A DNA stretch of 64,000 bases from Acanthosepion esculentum (GCA_964036315.1 OZ038488.1:62564254-62628253), one strand, 5' to 3'; shown: positions 1 through 10,638, numbered from the stretch's first letter. The notes: generated by a model not told the origin, from the sequence alone. Program-made: numbers and translations.

Positions 1-375
1 ACTAATATATGATACAATAGTTGTTGATAAAAATTAACACGCTACCGCCCCTGTCTAAATCATTGGATTTGTCTGTATCCTTGTAAACAAATATTATGAA
101 TGTATGTGCTTTTAAAACTAAATAAATTTAAAAATAAGTTATTCCAAAATTCGCTTGAAAAGGAAACAGAACTAGTGCTTATAATTTAATTATATAATTG
201 AATTTGAAGTTTTTAGTTTCTGTCATTGAAGCATGGTAATTCCTGTGTAGTGATGGAACCATATTTTTAAATCAGTTAATTTATAATATTTATAATCTGT
301 ATATTTCCATTTTGTAAAAATAAAAATATCAATAAGAGCACCGGATTATATATCTTACTGTTCTTTCTTTTTTTA

Positions 376-380
<5 letters not shown>
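1..380. other. AT-rich stretch, nothing recognised
   Basis: No ORF, RNA motif or repeat family was recognised in this AT-rich stretch. Confidence 0.6.

Positions 381-431
<51 letters not shown>
381..431. repeat. (TA)n microsatellite
   Basis: A pure TA dinucleotide run of about 51 bp. Confidence 0.97.
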
Positions 432-434
<3 letters not shown>

Positions 435-598
435 TAAAAAGTCATGAGGAAAAAATTATTAGCCGAAGAGTTTCTTCCTCTGAGGGACGTGTCAGCTAAG
501 AACATCATTTTTTCCTTTTGTCTTTTTATTCATTTCTTTCCTCCACAGACGCACTTTATTTGTAAATAATTTACACACACACATACACACACGCACAG

Positions 599-602
<4 letters not shown>

Positions 603-645
<43 letters not shown>
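603..645. repeat. (TA)n microsatellite
   Basis: A TA run that directly abuts the hammerhead-like motif that follows. A short CA-rich run precedes it at about 573-600. Confidence 0.97.
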
Positions 646-647
<2 letters not shown>

Positions 648-708
648 CACTCAGCGATAGCATAACTCGGAGTTTCATGCATAACGCAATCTTCAGGTGC
701 AGAGTATA
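645..708 (-). ncRNA. hammerhead-ribozyme-like motif (type I)
   Basis: Read on the minus strand the core is CTGAAGA, a short stem II (TGC/GCA with a T-T pair at its base), then GAAA. A tiny stem III follows (CT-CCG-AG) and then TT, the expected UH cleavage position, between plus positions 664 and 663. Flanking bases can form stem I in two parts, GCA/TGC and ACTC/GAGT, separated by an internal loop. The layout matches the type I hammerheads with very short stem III known from Penelope-like elements and retrozymes. The base of stem II is imperfect, so activity is uncertain. Confidence 0.55.
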
Positions 709-735
709 GACTGGCCGTTACGCAATTTAAATATA

Positions 736-739
<4 letters not shown>

Positions 740-797
<58 letters not shown>
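740..797. repeat. (TA)n microsatellite
   Basis: A TA run of about 58 bp. Confidence 0.97.
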
Positions 798-798
<1 letters not shown>

Positions 799-856
799 TG
801 AGATTACAGTTTTGTTTTATTTAAAAAATTATTTGGGATTTAAAATAAACCGGATT

Positions 857-961
<105 letters not shown>

Positions 962-1029
962 AAAAATTTAAGAAGTTTTCATTTTAGTGAGTATTATGTT
1001 TTTATTAAAAGGAGATTACTTTTATTTTA

Positions 1030-2138
1030 TACATATATATATATATAAATATAAAATATTTTTAGAAAAGCATCAGTTTACTTATCCCTGTATTTTTTCC
1101 AATAGGTTGATGAATCTAATTAAATATTAATTCGCCAAATGAAGAAATGTGGGTAACTATGCATTTGCGAAAACCCTCGTACTATAATAGATTATCATGC
1201 CCGACCAGCTAAAGCGGATGTGAAATGGCTCTAAATACCGGATCTAGGAAATCTTTAAAGATGCTTGCATCAACAAACGACTCCAATAAGAGAGATATTG
1301 AAATGCTCGTCTTTGAAGTCTTCTTCGAGTTCAAACCTCTTGAATTTTGGATACCGGTGCGATATTGCTAATTTGGATTAGAAATTTGTTTGAAGTAGAG
1401 AGGCCGAATCATGTCTTATGTGAATAGCAGTCGGATTTGTAGGATAAATTCGGTTTTTGCAGCGATTACACACATGATAAGCGTTAGTTAATGATGATGT
1501 ATTGAATCGGTGACGATTATAAGTTATTTACTTTGGAGGCGGGAGTAAAAGATGAAGAGAAATGATGGTCACGTACCTTGCTTGTGAGTGGATTTGATAA
1601 TCCTGTCAGTATACAGGCCGGCAGGAATACACACGCACAGGCATGTACCAGGCACACATGCACCCCCCACGCACACACTCGTGTGCAATAATGCTATGCA
1701 AGCCTCTCCAACACATTCTGGATCCGCCGCATAAAATATAATCATAAAATATGCATGCATTTATGGTGCATGGTGTATGCTGCACTGAGTTCAATTCACA
1801 CTGATACTGCACATTTATAGGCTTATGCCAGACTAATCTAAACCGAGAAAATATAATTGGCGACTGGTTGAATGGATAAAGAGCAAGGTGGCAGGATATT
1901 AGTTTTGGGCAATATTACTGTTTAAAACTGATGCACCATACATTACATTTGTGTCATGCTAAGCTAATGTAAATAAAATATATATGGATTTGTGTCAGAC
2001 CGAGTGAAGCTAAATATATGCCATCATATTGCACATCATTATGATAGGTAATGGTTTAGTAAATTGTGAAGGAGTCTATTAAAAATGCATTCAGTATAAC
2101 AAAACAAGCAATTAGCAATATGCAAATGCATATACGCC

Positions 2139-2140
<2 letters not shown>
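1030..2140. other. no recognised feature
   Basis: About 1.1 kb without a recognisable element. A short CA-rich stretch (about 1620-1680) and small ORFs were seen but have no recognisable content. Confidence 0.5.

Positions 2141-2181
<41 letters not shown>
2141..2181. repeat. (TA)n microsatellite
   Basis: A TA run of about 41 bp, roughly 95 bp from the next hammerhead-like motif. Confidence 0.95.
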
Positions 2182-2184
<3 letters not shown>

Positions 2185-2276
2185 GAAATATAGTCTTAAA
2201 GTGTGCTATATTTATGGGGTAAAGTGCTCAATATCAGAGATAGAGCGTGTGTAAATATAAAAGTGGACATGGAAGT

Positions 2277-2335
2277 CAGCACTTAGAGGCGACAGTCTGT
2301 TTCATGCTAGTGCAATCGTCAGGCGACTAGTGCTG
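2277..2335 (-). ncRNA. hammerhead-ribozyme-like motif (type I)
   Basis: Minus strand: outer stem I CAGCACT pairs with AGTGCTG (7 bp). An internal loop and a GC/GC inner pair follow, then core CTGACGA, a short stem II (TGC-ACTA-GCA with a T-T pair at its base) and GAAA. Stem III is CA-GAC-TG, followed by TC as the UH cleavage dinucleotide, so cleavage would fall between plus positions 2291 and 2290. All invariant core bases are present. It lies about 300 bp downstream, on the same strand, of Penelope-like coding sequence. Those elements are known to carry such ribozymes in their terminal repeats. Confidence 0.72.
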
Positions 2336-2576
2336 TTATTTTTCTCGGCTGTTTATATAAGGGTCAGTGGTGCATTATGGGTAGTATATTTTGGCGGTTA
2401 CTTTTACCGGAAGTCGCTTATTTGTTTATTTATTTATGTCAAATTATTTTGCTTGTTTTTTTGTTTGTTTTTTTATTTTTATTTTTATTTTTTATCTTAT
2501 ATATTTATTTATTTATTCTTTTATTTTGATCGGTGTTTTTGGTTAACGTAGTAAAAATTTGTTTATATAGCTTATT

Positions 2577-2580
<4 letters not shown>
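2336..2580 (-). other. probable Penelope-like terminal (pLTR) sequence
   Basis: This lies between the hammerhead-like motif and the TA run bordering the Penelope-like 3' part. Parts are T-rich low-complexity. It is assigned to the element only because the ribozyme and coding remnants flank it on the same strand. Confidence 0.35.

Positions 2581-2633
<53 letters not shown>
2581..2633. repeat. (TA)n microsatellite
   Basis: A TA run of about 53 bp inside the Penelope-like locus. Confidence 0.97.
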
Positions 2634-2635
<2 letters not shown>

Positions 2636-2639
2636 TATT

Positions 2640-3240
2640 TGTGTATTTAGGCAGCAATCCTTCTTTCAAGCACATTTCCTTAAAAACGACTGACAAGGTG
2701 CTTTTATTTAGTTTTTTATATAATTTCTCGTGCGATCTAATAAAGTTTTTCTTTTCAGAGGATAAATTATATAAAAACTGTTCGAGTGTTCTTTTTATCC
2801 GAGCGCTTTCGGCTATACATTTAGCCATTATCAAGGATTGTATTTCAACTGTTAGAATTAGAAATAGTTTGTGTGTGTTTTATAAAGTGATTCATTTTTT
2901 TGTTTCAAAACACGGTCAAGATATTATGTCCATGTTCAAAGTTAATATTATTAAGGGTTGGTTTGTTTAATTTTATAAGTAAGGCTTCCATTATTTTTAG
3001 CCTTTTTTTGCAAGTGGATGATGCTATTATATTAGTGTTGTCGACAAGTATATTCCGAATAGTGTCCGGTAGGTCTCCATGAATATTTAAATGAGATCTA
3101 ATTGAGCTATTGTCAGAAAGGTGTAGGGTTAATCTGCGTGTTAAACGATTTGTAGTGTGGCCTATATAATTATTTACGAAAGTTGATTCTTGAGGAATAC
3201 AATTCCTTAATGACATTTGAATTCGTAAATAATATTTGCT
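2640..3240 (-). pseudogene. Penelope-like element: C-terminal GIY-YIG domain, 3' end and start of a second unit
   Basis: The minus ORF at 3216-2905 reads as the C-terminal GIY-YIG endonuclease region of a Penelope-like reverse transcriptase. It shows YIGHTTNRLTRRLTLHL, then SDNSSIRSHL, and the late block KRLKIMEALLIKLNKPTLN. Past its stop comes a short 3' segment with a GGCT...AGCCGAAAGC hairpin (about 2810-2834). A second reading frame then begins (about 2795-2640), with KLYKKLNKSTL and CLKEGLLPKYT, resembling the N-terminal region of Penelope-like proteins. C-terminus followed by N-terminus is what partial tandem (pLTR) copies produce. The RT core is absent, so this is a fragment. Confidence 0.72.
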
Positions 3241-3843
3241 CTATTTAATTTTGTTGTAGGAGGTGAATTATTATTTTTAACTATAAGGTTATATATAGTG
3301 TAACCCAGGGAAGGTTACTGAATAGAATAATCGCACGAAAATTGGTAATGAACGATAATACTTAGGACAAGAACAACACATATAAGATTCCCCAGCGGCG
3401 CGTAGAAGTAGTCAGCTGCTAGAAGTGAGTCAAGTGAATTCCTCAATGAATCTCCAAAATACGAACCAACATACAGTATGTACTACTGTATTTATGTGAA
3501 TGGGGACATACCCATTATCGTCCGTAGGTATGCTACAATAATATATATATATATATATATTGTTGAGTCTTGACTCATTGTTGAATCTCGACTAATGCAT
3601 GGAATAATAATGCAACACAAAATGTACTTAGAACAACAATGTATTATAACAAGAAAGTGCACACAATATTTACATATAGTATTTCTGTATATTTCTGGGA
3701 AGACGTTCCTGGAGAATGTGTTGACTAAGTCGCAGTCGGGCAGAGTCTCTAGTTGGATCTCGTGATTCCCCTTCCATGTCTTCCGGTACCAACCATTATT
3801 TATATAGTCGGTAGTCACCTATGCAGATTAGGTGGATCCTACC

Positions 3844-3848
<5 letters not shown>
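3241..3848. other. no recognised feature
   Basis: Apart from a 20-bp TA run at 3541-3560 nothing was recognised. The 108-residue minus ORF here has no recognisable motif and runs through the TA repeat. Confidence 0.5.

Positions 3849-3888
<40 letters not shown>
3849..3888. repeat. (TA)n microsatellite
   Basis: A TA run of about 40 bp. Confidence 0.95.
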
Positions 3889-3891
<3 letters not shown>

Positions 3892-4029
3892 GGTGTCAAC
3901 GAATATTTGTTGCAACTTTCGTAATGCTTGTTGTAGTTGAGACTTTGTAATCGCAGATGCAACTAGAGTAACGCCGTTGAACAATACTGGTGTCAGACGC
4001 CTTCGAATAACACTTGCACTAATAATACT

Positions 4030-4670
4030 TGCTTTCTCCTTTCTCATTAGGTGTCCAAAAATTTTCATCTGCCTCTTCCTTATGTTAAGTATAAGCTTCC
4101 TTCTTGTTTGCATCTTCTCCAAGACGTCATCTTTGCTCGCACGCTGGCTCCATGATATGCTTAGCATCCTTCTGTAGAATCACATCTCCGCTTCATCTTC
4201 ATCGTTGAGAAGATCGTCCAAAATTCGCTGCCGTAAAGGACAGATGTCACGTAGCAGCTCAGTACTCTTTTCGTTGTTACCAAAAAAATCCTCCTGCCTC
4301 ATAATACTCTGCCTAGCGTTTGGAATGCATCTTTAGCCATCCCAATATTTCTACGGATCTCATCGTCGCACCTACCGTCTTCCGTCAAAACCCTTCCCAG
4401 ATATTTAAACTTCTGAATATGCTTGAGTTTAGTGACCCCGATCTGCAAATCGCATTTTGGGCTCAATCATTTTACTGATGACCATGCATTCAGTCTTGTA
4501 TTTTACGGTTAGTCCCTTCTCGCACTCCCTCGCTACCTTCTGTAGGAGGTTTTGTAGTTTCTTTTCCGTGTCTGCTATCAGTAGTGTGTCATCTACCTAT
4601 CTTATGTTGGTAAGATTGTGGCCGCCAATACTGAATCCCGATAGGATCTCCAATTCTCTTTTTTTATATC
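4030..4670 (-). pseudogene. RTE-like non-LTR retrotransposon, RT C-terminal fragment
   Basis: Minus-strand translation in shifting frames gives GFSIGGHNLTNIR, then VDDTLLIADTEKKLQNLLQK, then the post-RT block ending RRKLILNIRKRQMKIFGHLM. The same order appears in the better-preserved plus-strand copy at 41.6-42.6 kb. The catalytic YADD is degraded to a form with VDD near 4590. Frameshifts and stops make it a dead copy. This family recurs more than ten times in the window. Confidence 0.82.
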
Positions 4671-4776
4671 ATGTTGGTCTTGCTTTTTTATTTTTATTTT
4701 TTTTAAATTTTTAACTTAGCCTTATATTATGGCTAAGTAAGCATGAGTTAAGTGAAACATTTTTATACTATTAATT

Positions 4777-4797
4777 ATATATATATATATATATATA
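4777..4797. repeat. (TA)n microsatellite
   Basis: A short TA run at the left edge of the palindromic element. Confidence 0.9.
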
Positions 4798-4798
4798 A

Positions 4799-5060
4799 AG
4801 GCAACACCACTTTACCGTTCATGATTAAAAAAAATGGCGGCCGGTTTCAGCCTGACTCAGCAAAGCTGGAATCGAGGAATAAATGTCACAATATAAAATA
4901 TAAAATACATGGAATGTATTAAAGGCGGGACAATCTGATTGTTCCATTTTTAATACTTTATATGTATTTTATATTGTGGCATTTATTCCTTCGATTCCAG
5001 CTCTGTTGAGTGAGGGCGAAACCGGTCGGCTTTTTTTTTAATCATGAACGGTGTTGCTTT
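4799..5060. repeat. palindromic (fold-back) element of about 260 bp
   Basis: The left arm (about 4799-4923) and right arm (about 4947-5060) are imperfect inverted copies. The outer part of the left arm reads GGCAACACC...CGTTCATGATTAAAAAAAATG. Its inverse at the right is CATGAACGGTGTTGC. The inner parts pair ATAAATGTCACAATATAAAA with an ATTTTATATTGTGGCATTTAT counterpart. The arms carry GAAACCGG motifs like those at the ends of the Penelope-like modules elsewhere. TA repeats lie on both sides. Confidence 0.85.
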
Positions 5061-5109
5061 TTTTATTTCCATAATAAAGTTTTGTACCCCTAAGAAAATT
5101 ATTAAATAA

Positions 5110-5113
<4 letters not shown>

Positions 5114-5190
<77 letters not shown>
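5114..5190. repeat. (TA)n microsatellite
   Basis: A TA run of about 77 bp directly before a mariner-type terminal sequence (CAGGGTGACCCC). Confidence 0.97.
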
Positions 5191-5193
<3 letters not shown>

Positions 5194-5520
5194 GGTGACC
5201 CCAAATAACGGGAATTTTTGAAGTGCGCATTGCCAGACATGAGCAAGTGGCAACACTGCGAGACAGTAACCTTGAGCAAGTAAACATTTCGCCATTTTAG
5301 TAAAAAGAATGAAATTCACAGTATCCCAGCTGAGATGTTGCAGCAGTCAATGAGGAATCTCAACACCAGATTTCAAGAATGCATTCGTACAGGAGGACGC
5401 CATCTACAGGACGTAATTTTTTAAAAAAATGAAAATTCCATCATTGTTTCTTAAATGGCATGTTTTAAGGTTTCAATTACTATGAATTAATTATTTTTCT
5501 TTCATCACTCTTGGTTTTAT
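5191..5520 (+). mobile_element. internally deleted mariner/Tc1 element (MITE-like)
   Basis: It begins right after the TA run with CAGGGTGACCCC, a terminal motif usual for this superfamily. It then retains an N-terminal-like stretch and, after a deletion, the transposase C-terminus at about 5331-5425 (QQSMRNLNTRFQECI...GGRHLQDVIF). The DDE catalytic core is missing, so it could only move in trans. The right terminal repeat was not found. Confidence 0.65.
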
Positions 5521-5534
5521 TGGATTGTTAAAAA

Positions 5535-5535
<1 letters not shown>

Positions 5536-5596
<61 letters not shown>
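5536..5596. repeat. (TA)n microsatellite
   Basis: A TA run of about 61 bp. Confidence 0.97.
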
Positions 5597-5598
<2 letters not shown>

Positions 5599-5805
5599 TA
5601 AATCATTCAAACGAAAAACAAATATTGAAGCTAATTATATGGCAAGAATCACTCTCGCAAACAATATTTAATAATAAAATACAATCAACTTCGAATCCGT
5701 TAATGAATGGTATGATCCTTGTTTATAAATTCCGGTTTTATCAGGTCTTATTTTTCTACTAGCCAGGATTTCAGTCGTTTCGAAAATTGAATACGCACTA
5801 CATAA

Positions 5806-5808
<3 letters not shown>

Positions 5809-5858
<50 letters not shown>
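5809..5858. repeat. (TA)n microsatellite
   Basis: A TA run of about 50 bp. Confidence 0.97.
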
Positions 5859-5861
<3 letters not shown>

Positions 5862-6780
5862 AACGGTCAGATTTGTGGTCAAGATGATGTATTTATATAA
5901 TGGTCAATTTTTCTATGAATGTGTTTGTGATATTCTCCTCATCGAAAAATCTCGTGTCGTCAATAATTTCGAACAATTTGCTTCTCACCGGTTCTCGATG
6001 AACCTATGCCACATTCATAACCTCTTATCCTCTTCAGCGTTTTGTGCCACTAGAACACGTCTGCCTACTTTCTTTTCCTTTATAGTTCGCATATGATACT
6101 TTTCAGTAGCCGTTTTATATAATTTTCCTAAAAATGTCAAATTGATTTCATTCTGAAGTGACAGTTCGTACGAAACATCAACAAAACAAGTCTACTTCAC
6201 GTCATGTGTATCTGTAAACTGAAGACAAAAGTGGAGTGAAACATTCAATAACGCTTAATCATTAGTCAAATTATACAATATGCCTAGCGCATTTTATTCT
6301 GTGTATAGTTCTACATGAAGCTAGTTACGGTATTTAATCTCCAGAGTTCGTACGACTTGGCTATTCTTTCTTGAATAATACTGTTTAAAATCACTTAATT
6401 TTTCTAGACTCGTAGAACGATTTCCACTAGAAAAGGAGAATACAAAAATACCTTATCCATCAAATAGTTTAGAAGGCCAATTAAAGTTCGTGCATTGGGT
6501 TCTGTCTTTAGGGTTTGCCTCACCACTATAAATCAGTTCAAAAGTAAACTTAGAAAAGTATGTAATGATCATCTCGCGGAGCGACAAATAATAAGATTTC
6601 GTTTCAGATTGGCACCGATAGCTACCCTATTACTTTAACGTTTGTATTTGAATGACTGATTGATATATTGACTTTTTAACAGCTTATAAACCCTTTGCAG
6701 GTTATTTAAAGCCAGAAGATATTTCTACATTGTGATAAAATTTTGAAGATAATAATAATTACTGATACGTGTTACTAATT
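5859..6780. other. no recognised feature
   Basis: A 79-residue plus ORF starts at 5857 but shows no recognisable domain. I see no repeat family in the rest. Confidence 0.5.
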
Positions 6781-7030
6781 AACCCATAGCTGGGCGGAGA
6801 AGTTGCGGTTTCATGCCTTTCCCAAGAGATTTTGTACATAAGTGAGTATAACGAACGACCTTGAATTGGAACTCGGATAACCGATTTTCAATATCTGTTA
6901 TCCTTTATGACACCCGCACATCCAAGCTTACAGCTGCTAGTATACGAAAGCAGTCATCCCTCTAGGTTCTGACGAGGCTCGACATTGCTTAACTTTGGTG
7001 GTCGTACGAGAACCGCTGTTTGAAACAATA
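6780..7030 (-). mobile_element. 5S rRNA-derived SINE
   Basis: Minus strand 7025-6922 follows 5S rRNA: GGTTCTCGT...GACCACC, then AAGTTAAGCAATGTCGAGCC, GGGATGACTGC and GCTGTAAGCTTGG. A tRNA-like segment (GGATAAC...GAGTTCCAATTC) follows. After it comes a shared block, CTTGGGAAAGGCATGAA...CCCAGCTATGGGTTAATTA, also present in the other three 5S copies and in the tRNA-headed SINEs. This is a dead, diverged copy. Confidence 0.85.
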
Positions 7031-7034
7031 AATC

Positions 7035-7440
7035 TTTGACAAGTAACTAAGACGTCAAATGTAAATCGATTGTCAAGAATCAATTTTCTCGTTGATCAGC
7101 ATCGTTGGTGAGATGAATTCCATTCCAAAAGTCGCATCTGCGTAGTGCCTAACGAAATTAAGCTAGGCAAATACGTATTAAGTCAGATTTCTTTGAAAGA
7201 TTTACAAATCAGTCAAAGACCAAATGGCTGAAGTTGTCAATATTTTAATAATGAAATGAACGACAAACTCAGAAAACAGAATTTTTTTTCTATTATTCGG
7301 TTTGTGAAATACCCATTTTAACATAATCAAAAAAAGTTTCACATTTAGACAAGGATACGGAACAACAACGACAGGAAATTAAAATGCTCTTTCTGTTATA
7401 TCTTATTACTTTTATTTTGTATTTTACTTTTTTAATTTTC
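7035..7440. other. no recognised feature
   Basis: AT-rich with no motif recognised. Confidence 0.5.

Positions 7441-7443
<3 letters not shown>

Positions 7444-7498
<55 letters not shown>
7444..7498. repeat. (TA)n microsatellite
   Basis: A TA run of about 55 bp beside the tandem SINE block. Confidence 0.97.
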
Positions 7499-7500
<2 letters not shown>

Positions 7501-7502
<2 letters not shown>

Positions 7503-7897
7503 TTTTCTAAGCGTAACTTAGATGTGGCACAAAGGCAAAAGTAGGGGCACCTAGTGAGGATCAAACTCACTTTTCAGTCGTAACTAATCTAGCGAGACGA
7601 GCTTGCTAACCATTGCACCACGCCTAGGGGACCCTGAAATGATTTTCTAAGCGTATCTTGGATGTAGAACGAGGCTGAAATATTGATACTCCCAGTGAGG
7701 ATCGAACTCACTACTCAGTCGCAGTAGTTCCAGTAAGACAAGCTTGCTGACCTTTACACCACATCGAGGTGCCCAATGTCTATTTTCTAAGCGTAGCTTA
7801 GATGTGGCACAAGGCCGAATGTATGGATAGTGTGGATCGAACTCACTTTTCAGTCGTAACTGATCTAGCGAGACAAGCTTACACCACACCGAGTTGC
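7501..7897 (-). mobile_element. three tandem tRNA-derived SINE copies
   Basis: Three consecutive minus-strand units lie at about 7501-7640, 7641-7780 and 7781-7897. Each has the head GGTGTAA(T)GGTTAGCAAGC...CTCGCTAGATCAG. A box-B-like GAGTTCGATCC follows, and the tail CTTGTGCCACATCTAAGCTACGC. The head is tRNA-like with A and B box remnants. The unit nearest the TA block has lost several bases in the head. The five-unit array at 21.5-22.2 kb is the same family. Confidence 0.88.
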
Positions 7898-7898
7898 A

Positions 7899-8111
<213 letters not shown>

Positions 8112-8159
8112 CGGCCTGGATTGACATTTCCTCAACACCTAATTATCTTAGAATATAGG

Positions 8160-8640
8160 CATCTCACCCTCAAGCAGGTCACGCTAAATATTAACAAAGT
8201 TTACTGCAAAACATAACATTCTCAGACACCAGACAGACCACACACCACACTAACCATGTCTAATGGTACGCGCGAATATTTCAAAACACAGGCTGTCCAC
8301 ACACAACATTAGCAATGTTTATGGAACGCACAAACTCTCCAGATACACAGATGTGCTTAAACCACACTAATTATATTTAAGGGGACGCACAAATAATTCA
8401 GACACACAGGCGGACCACACACTGCTAGTAATTCTTAATATTACATGCAAGTGCCTCTGTCATACAGACAACTATCAAAGTTTATTTGAACACGCAAATG
8501 TTTTGGACTACACAAAGGTCAGCATCAGGTGTAACTAAGTTTTATACAAGATGCAAATACATCAGCTGCACAGAAGGTAACTCTAAACATTAGCAACGCC
8601 CCATTCAATACGACGCGATGCCAAATGTTAGGATGAATTG
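8160..8640. repeat. strongly diverged ~60-bp tandem repeat
   Basis: About seven to eight units with period near 60 bp. A rough consensus is CAGACACACAGGC-GACCACACAC, then CTAGCAATGTTTAATGG, then ACGCACAAATATTT. Well-preserved units begin near 8222, 8281, 8341 and 8399. Later units are shortened. Unit identity is low by eye, implying an old array. Confidence 0.72.
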
Positions 8641-9056
8641 ACGCAAGATGGTTGAACTGCGTTAATCTTTCAAGAGAAAGTTTTGCTAGAAAATCAGCTT
8701 TTGAATTAATGGTGACAATGGCCACGGTACAATATGCTGAATGGACTGTGTTTTATAACGTTCCCAAAGCCAAATTTGGCGTAAGAAATGGAGAAAATGG
8801 CCACATGTGTTGCGAGTATCTTCACTTAAATTTCAGTATATGCTTCCTGTCGGTTTTGATTGCACGCATTGCGATATTAGTTAAGAATAATTTTTAATAG
8901 TAATTTTTAAGGGACTTTTGTATTCTGAGAAGCTTAGTCTAGCATTCGCTTTGGAGAGATAATATTGCAATAAGGAAATCGTGTAGAAGTAGTTTGAAGT
9001 ATGAAACCTGAGATATGCGATATGAGAGAAAACTAGATGAGAACCCCAAAACCCTT
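8641..9056. other. no recognised feature
   Basis: An 81-residue plus ORF (8652-8897) has no recognisable domain. I do not support it as a gene. Confidence 0.5.
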
Positions 9057-9290
9057 TTTGGCACAAGGCCATATTTATGCGTCATATAATGAGAATCGTA
9101 CTATCGATAATTTCCAACAATTTTTGCTACCTAATATTCGGTATTTATCCGAACCCCCTACTGAGCATGTTGTGACACAAGGCCATAGTCTCGGGCAAAA
9201 TTTCCCCTACGCCCCGTAATAACAGGGTCGGTTTTATCTACCTCCCCAGACTAGACTCTACCCTTCGTCTGGGTTCGTCCCTGCACGATT
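9057..9290 (-). repeat. partial copy of the hairpin-rich repeat family
   Basis: It contains two TGGCACAAGGCC/TGACACAAGGCC tail motifs (9058, 9173). From 9190 to 9285 follow the same block order as the units at 38.8 and 56.7 kb: CTCGGGCAAAATTTCCC, CCCCGTAATAACAGGGTCGG, CTACCTCCCCAGACTAGACTC, CCCTTCGTCTGGG. Minus-strand sense is assigned from the tail. Confidence 0.68.
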
Positions 9291-9315
9291 TATATATATT
9301 TAATTGTGATTTCTA

Positions 9316-9485
9316 TCACTGGCCCGGGTAGTGTGCACTTGAACTCAGTGAAAACAGGACGATCAATAACGGGACAGTACTAAAAATAAGATCAGAACGA
9401 AATATCCCTAGACAGTGGAACCCGGATTGACATATAACTGCTGAAGGCCGGAGGGCACAACGGCCGAAATGTTGTGATAACAAAA
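9316..9485. repeat. interspersed repeat fragment with GGCCG...CGGCCGAAA hairpin end
   Basis: It resembles 30125-30235 (GTGTG...CAGTGAA...CAGTGGAAC blocks). It ends with CTGAAGGCCGG...CGGCCGAAATGTTGTG, the hairpin-plus-GAAA motif also seen at the end of the SINE at 44.5 kb. Confidence 0.5.
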
Positions 9486-10638
9486 AGATGAGGATAATAG
9501 TATGCATATAAATAGTGTAAGTAATAATCTGATGATATTAATCTTTTTTATAGTTTTCTCTGGAGATTGATAAAGAGAAAGTCACACATTTATCGACAAG
9601 CTGTGTGTATCAGGTTAGTAAAAATTCAACCCCCCCCCCCAACTTCTATTTTTGTCTTGGGAAAGAAAGTGTTTGTAGAGTTCTATAAATATACTCAGAT
9701 TGTTGTTAAATATTTATGCAAAAGACAGTACTGTTTCTGGCTTTACCACCAAAAACCAAGACCATCAGAGCCTGGCGACGGATCGATCCTCTAACCTGGC
9801 TCTAACAGCTCAAAGATTGGGAAAACTTTTACGAGATATCTGTGTCCCGATGCCTTCTTCCAATTACTGCGACGTATCCATTGCTGTTTCTTGTCAAGAA
9901 CGGTTTCATTAAAAAGGAATTCTTCTTTTTGCTCCATAAATACAGAGATTCGTGGTCTACACTTAAAAATATCTACAGACACAATATATTCGCAACCGTA
10001 TTCACTTACCTGCATCGATCAAGAATCTAAATAGGGAAATACAACTATATACTCCTACTTATAAAATATCGGGTGACAGACCAAAACCAGCAGAAAATAA
10101 TACAGTAAGTTCTGGAGCAATAGGTCAACTAGGCAGATGTCAGTTTTATCTTTCACACCTGAGAAATACCGGTTCTAAATTCTTATCTCCGGTGAAACAC
10201 TGAGAATAAATAAGAGAATTTTTTTTTCCCTTTGTCAGTTTCTTTCTTATTGTTCTTATGCGAAAACATACTTGGCAACATGGGCAACTTAGTTTTTAAT
10301 GTTAAATATTAGTTTAGAAGATTATTATTTTTATTAGGAAAGTGTATCTCAGCTCAGACTTCCAGAGGTTGACCTTAGGGAACAGATACAAGATCAAATA
10401 AGGAAGTCGTTTTTTTTCTGGCTGAACTAACGTGGGAATAATAGAGAAACGCTTTTCAGTGAGTTGTTTCTTAACCGTCGAACAATGTAGACGTGTTCCC
10501 TTTCGTGTCTGAAATTTCTCCCCAGTGGGAGAACGTGCCCGCCCACTGGTTAGATAGAACTGTTGACATGAGCGTTAATAAATTAGTTAAGTTAAAATTC
10601 CCTGTGCTGAAGTTCCTTTCATCTCTAGACCCCGGAGA

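Noticed and set aside
4840..5030. Hammerhead in the palindrome at 4.8-5.06 kb
   Set aside because: GAAAC is present but the preceding CTGTTGA/CTGAGTC lacks the required CTGANGA, and no stem I or cleavage site pairs properly.
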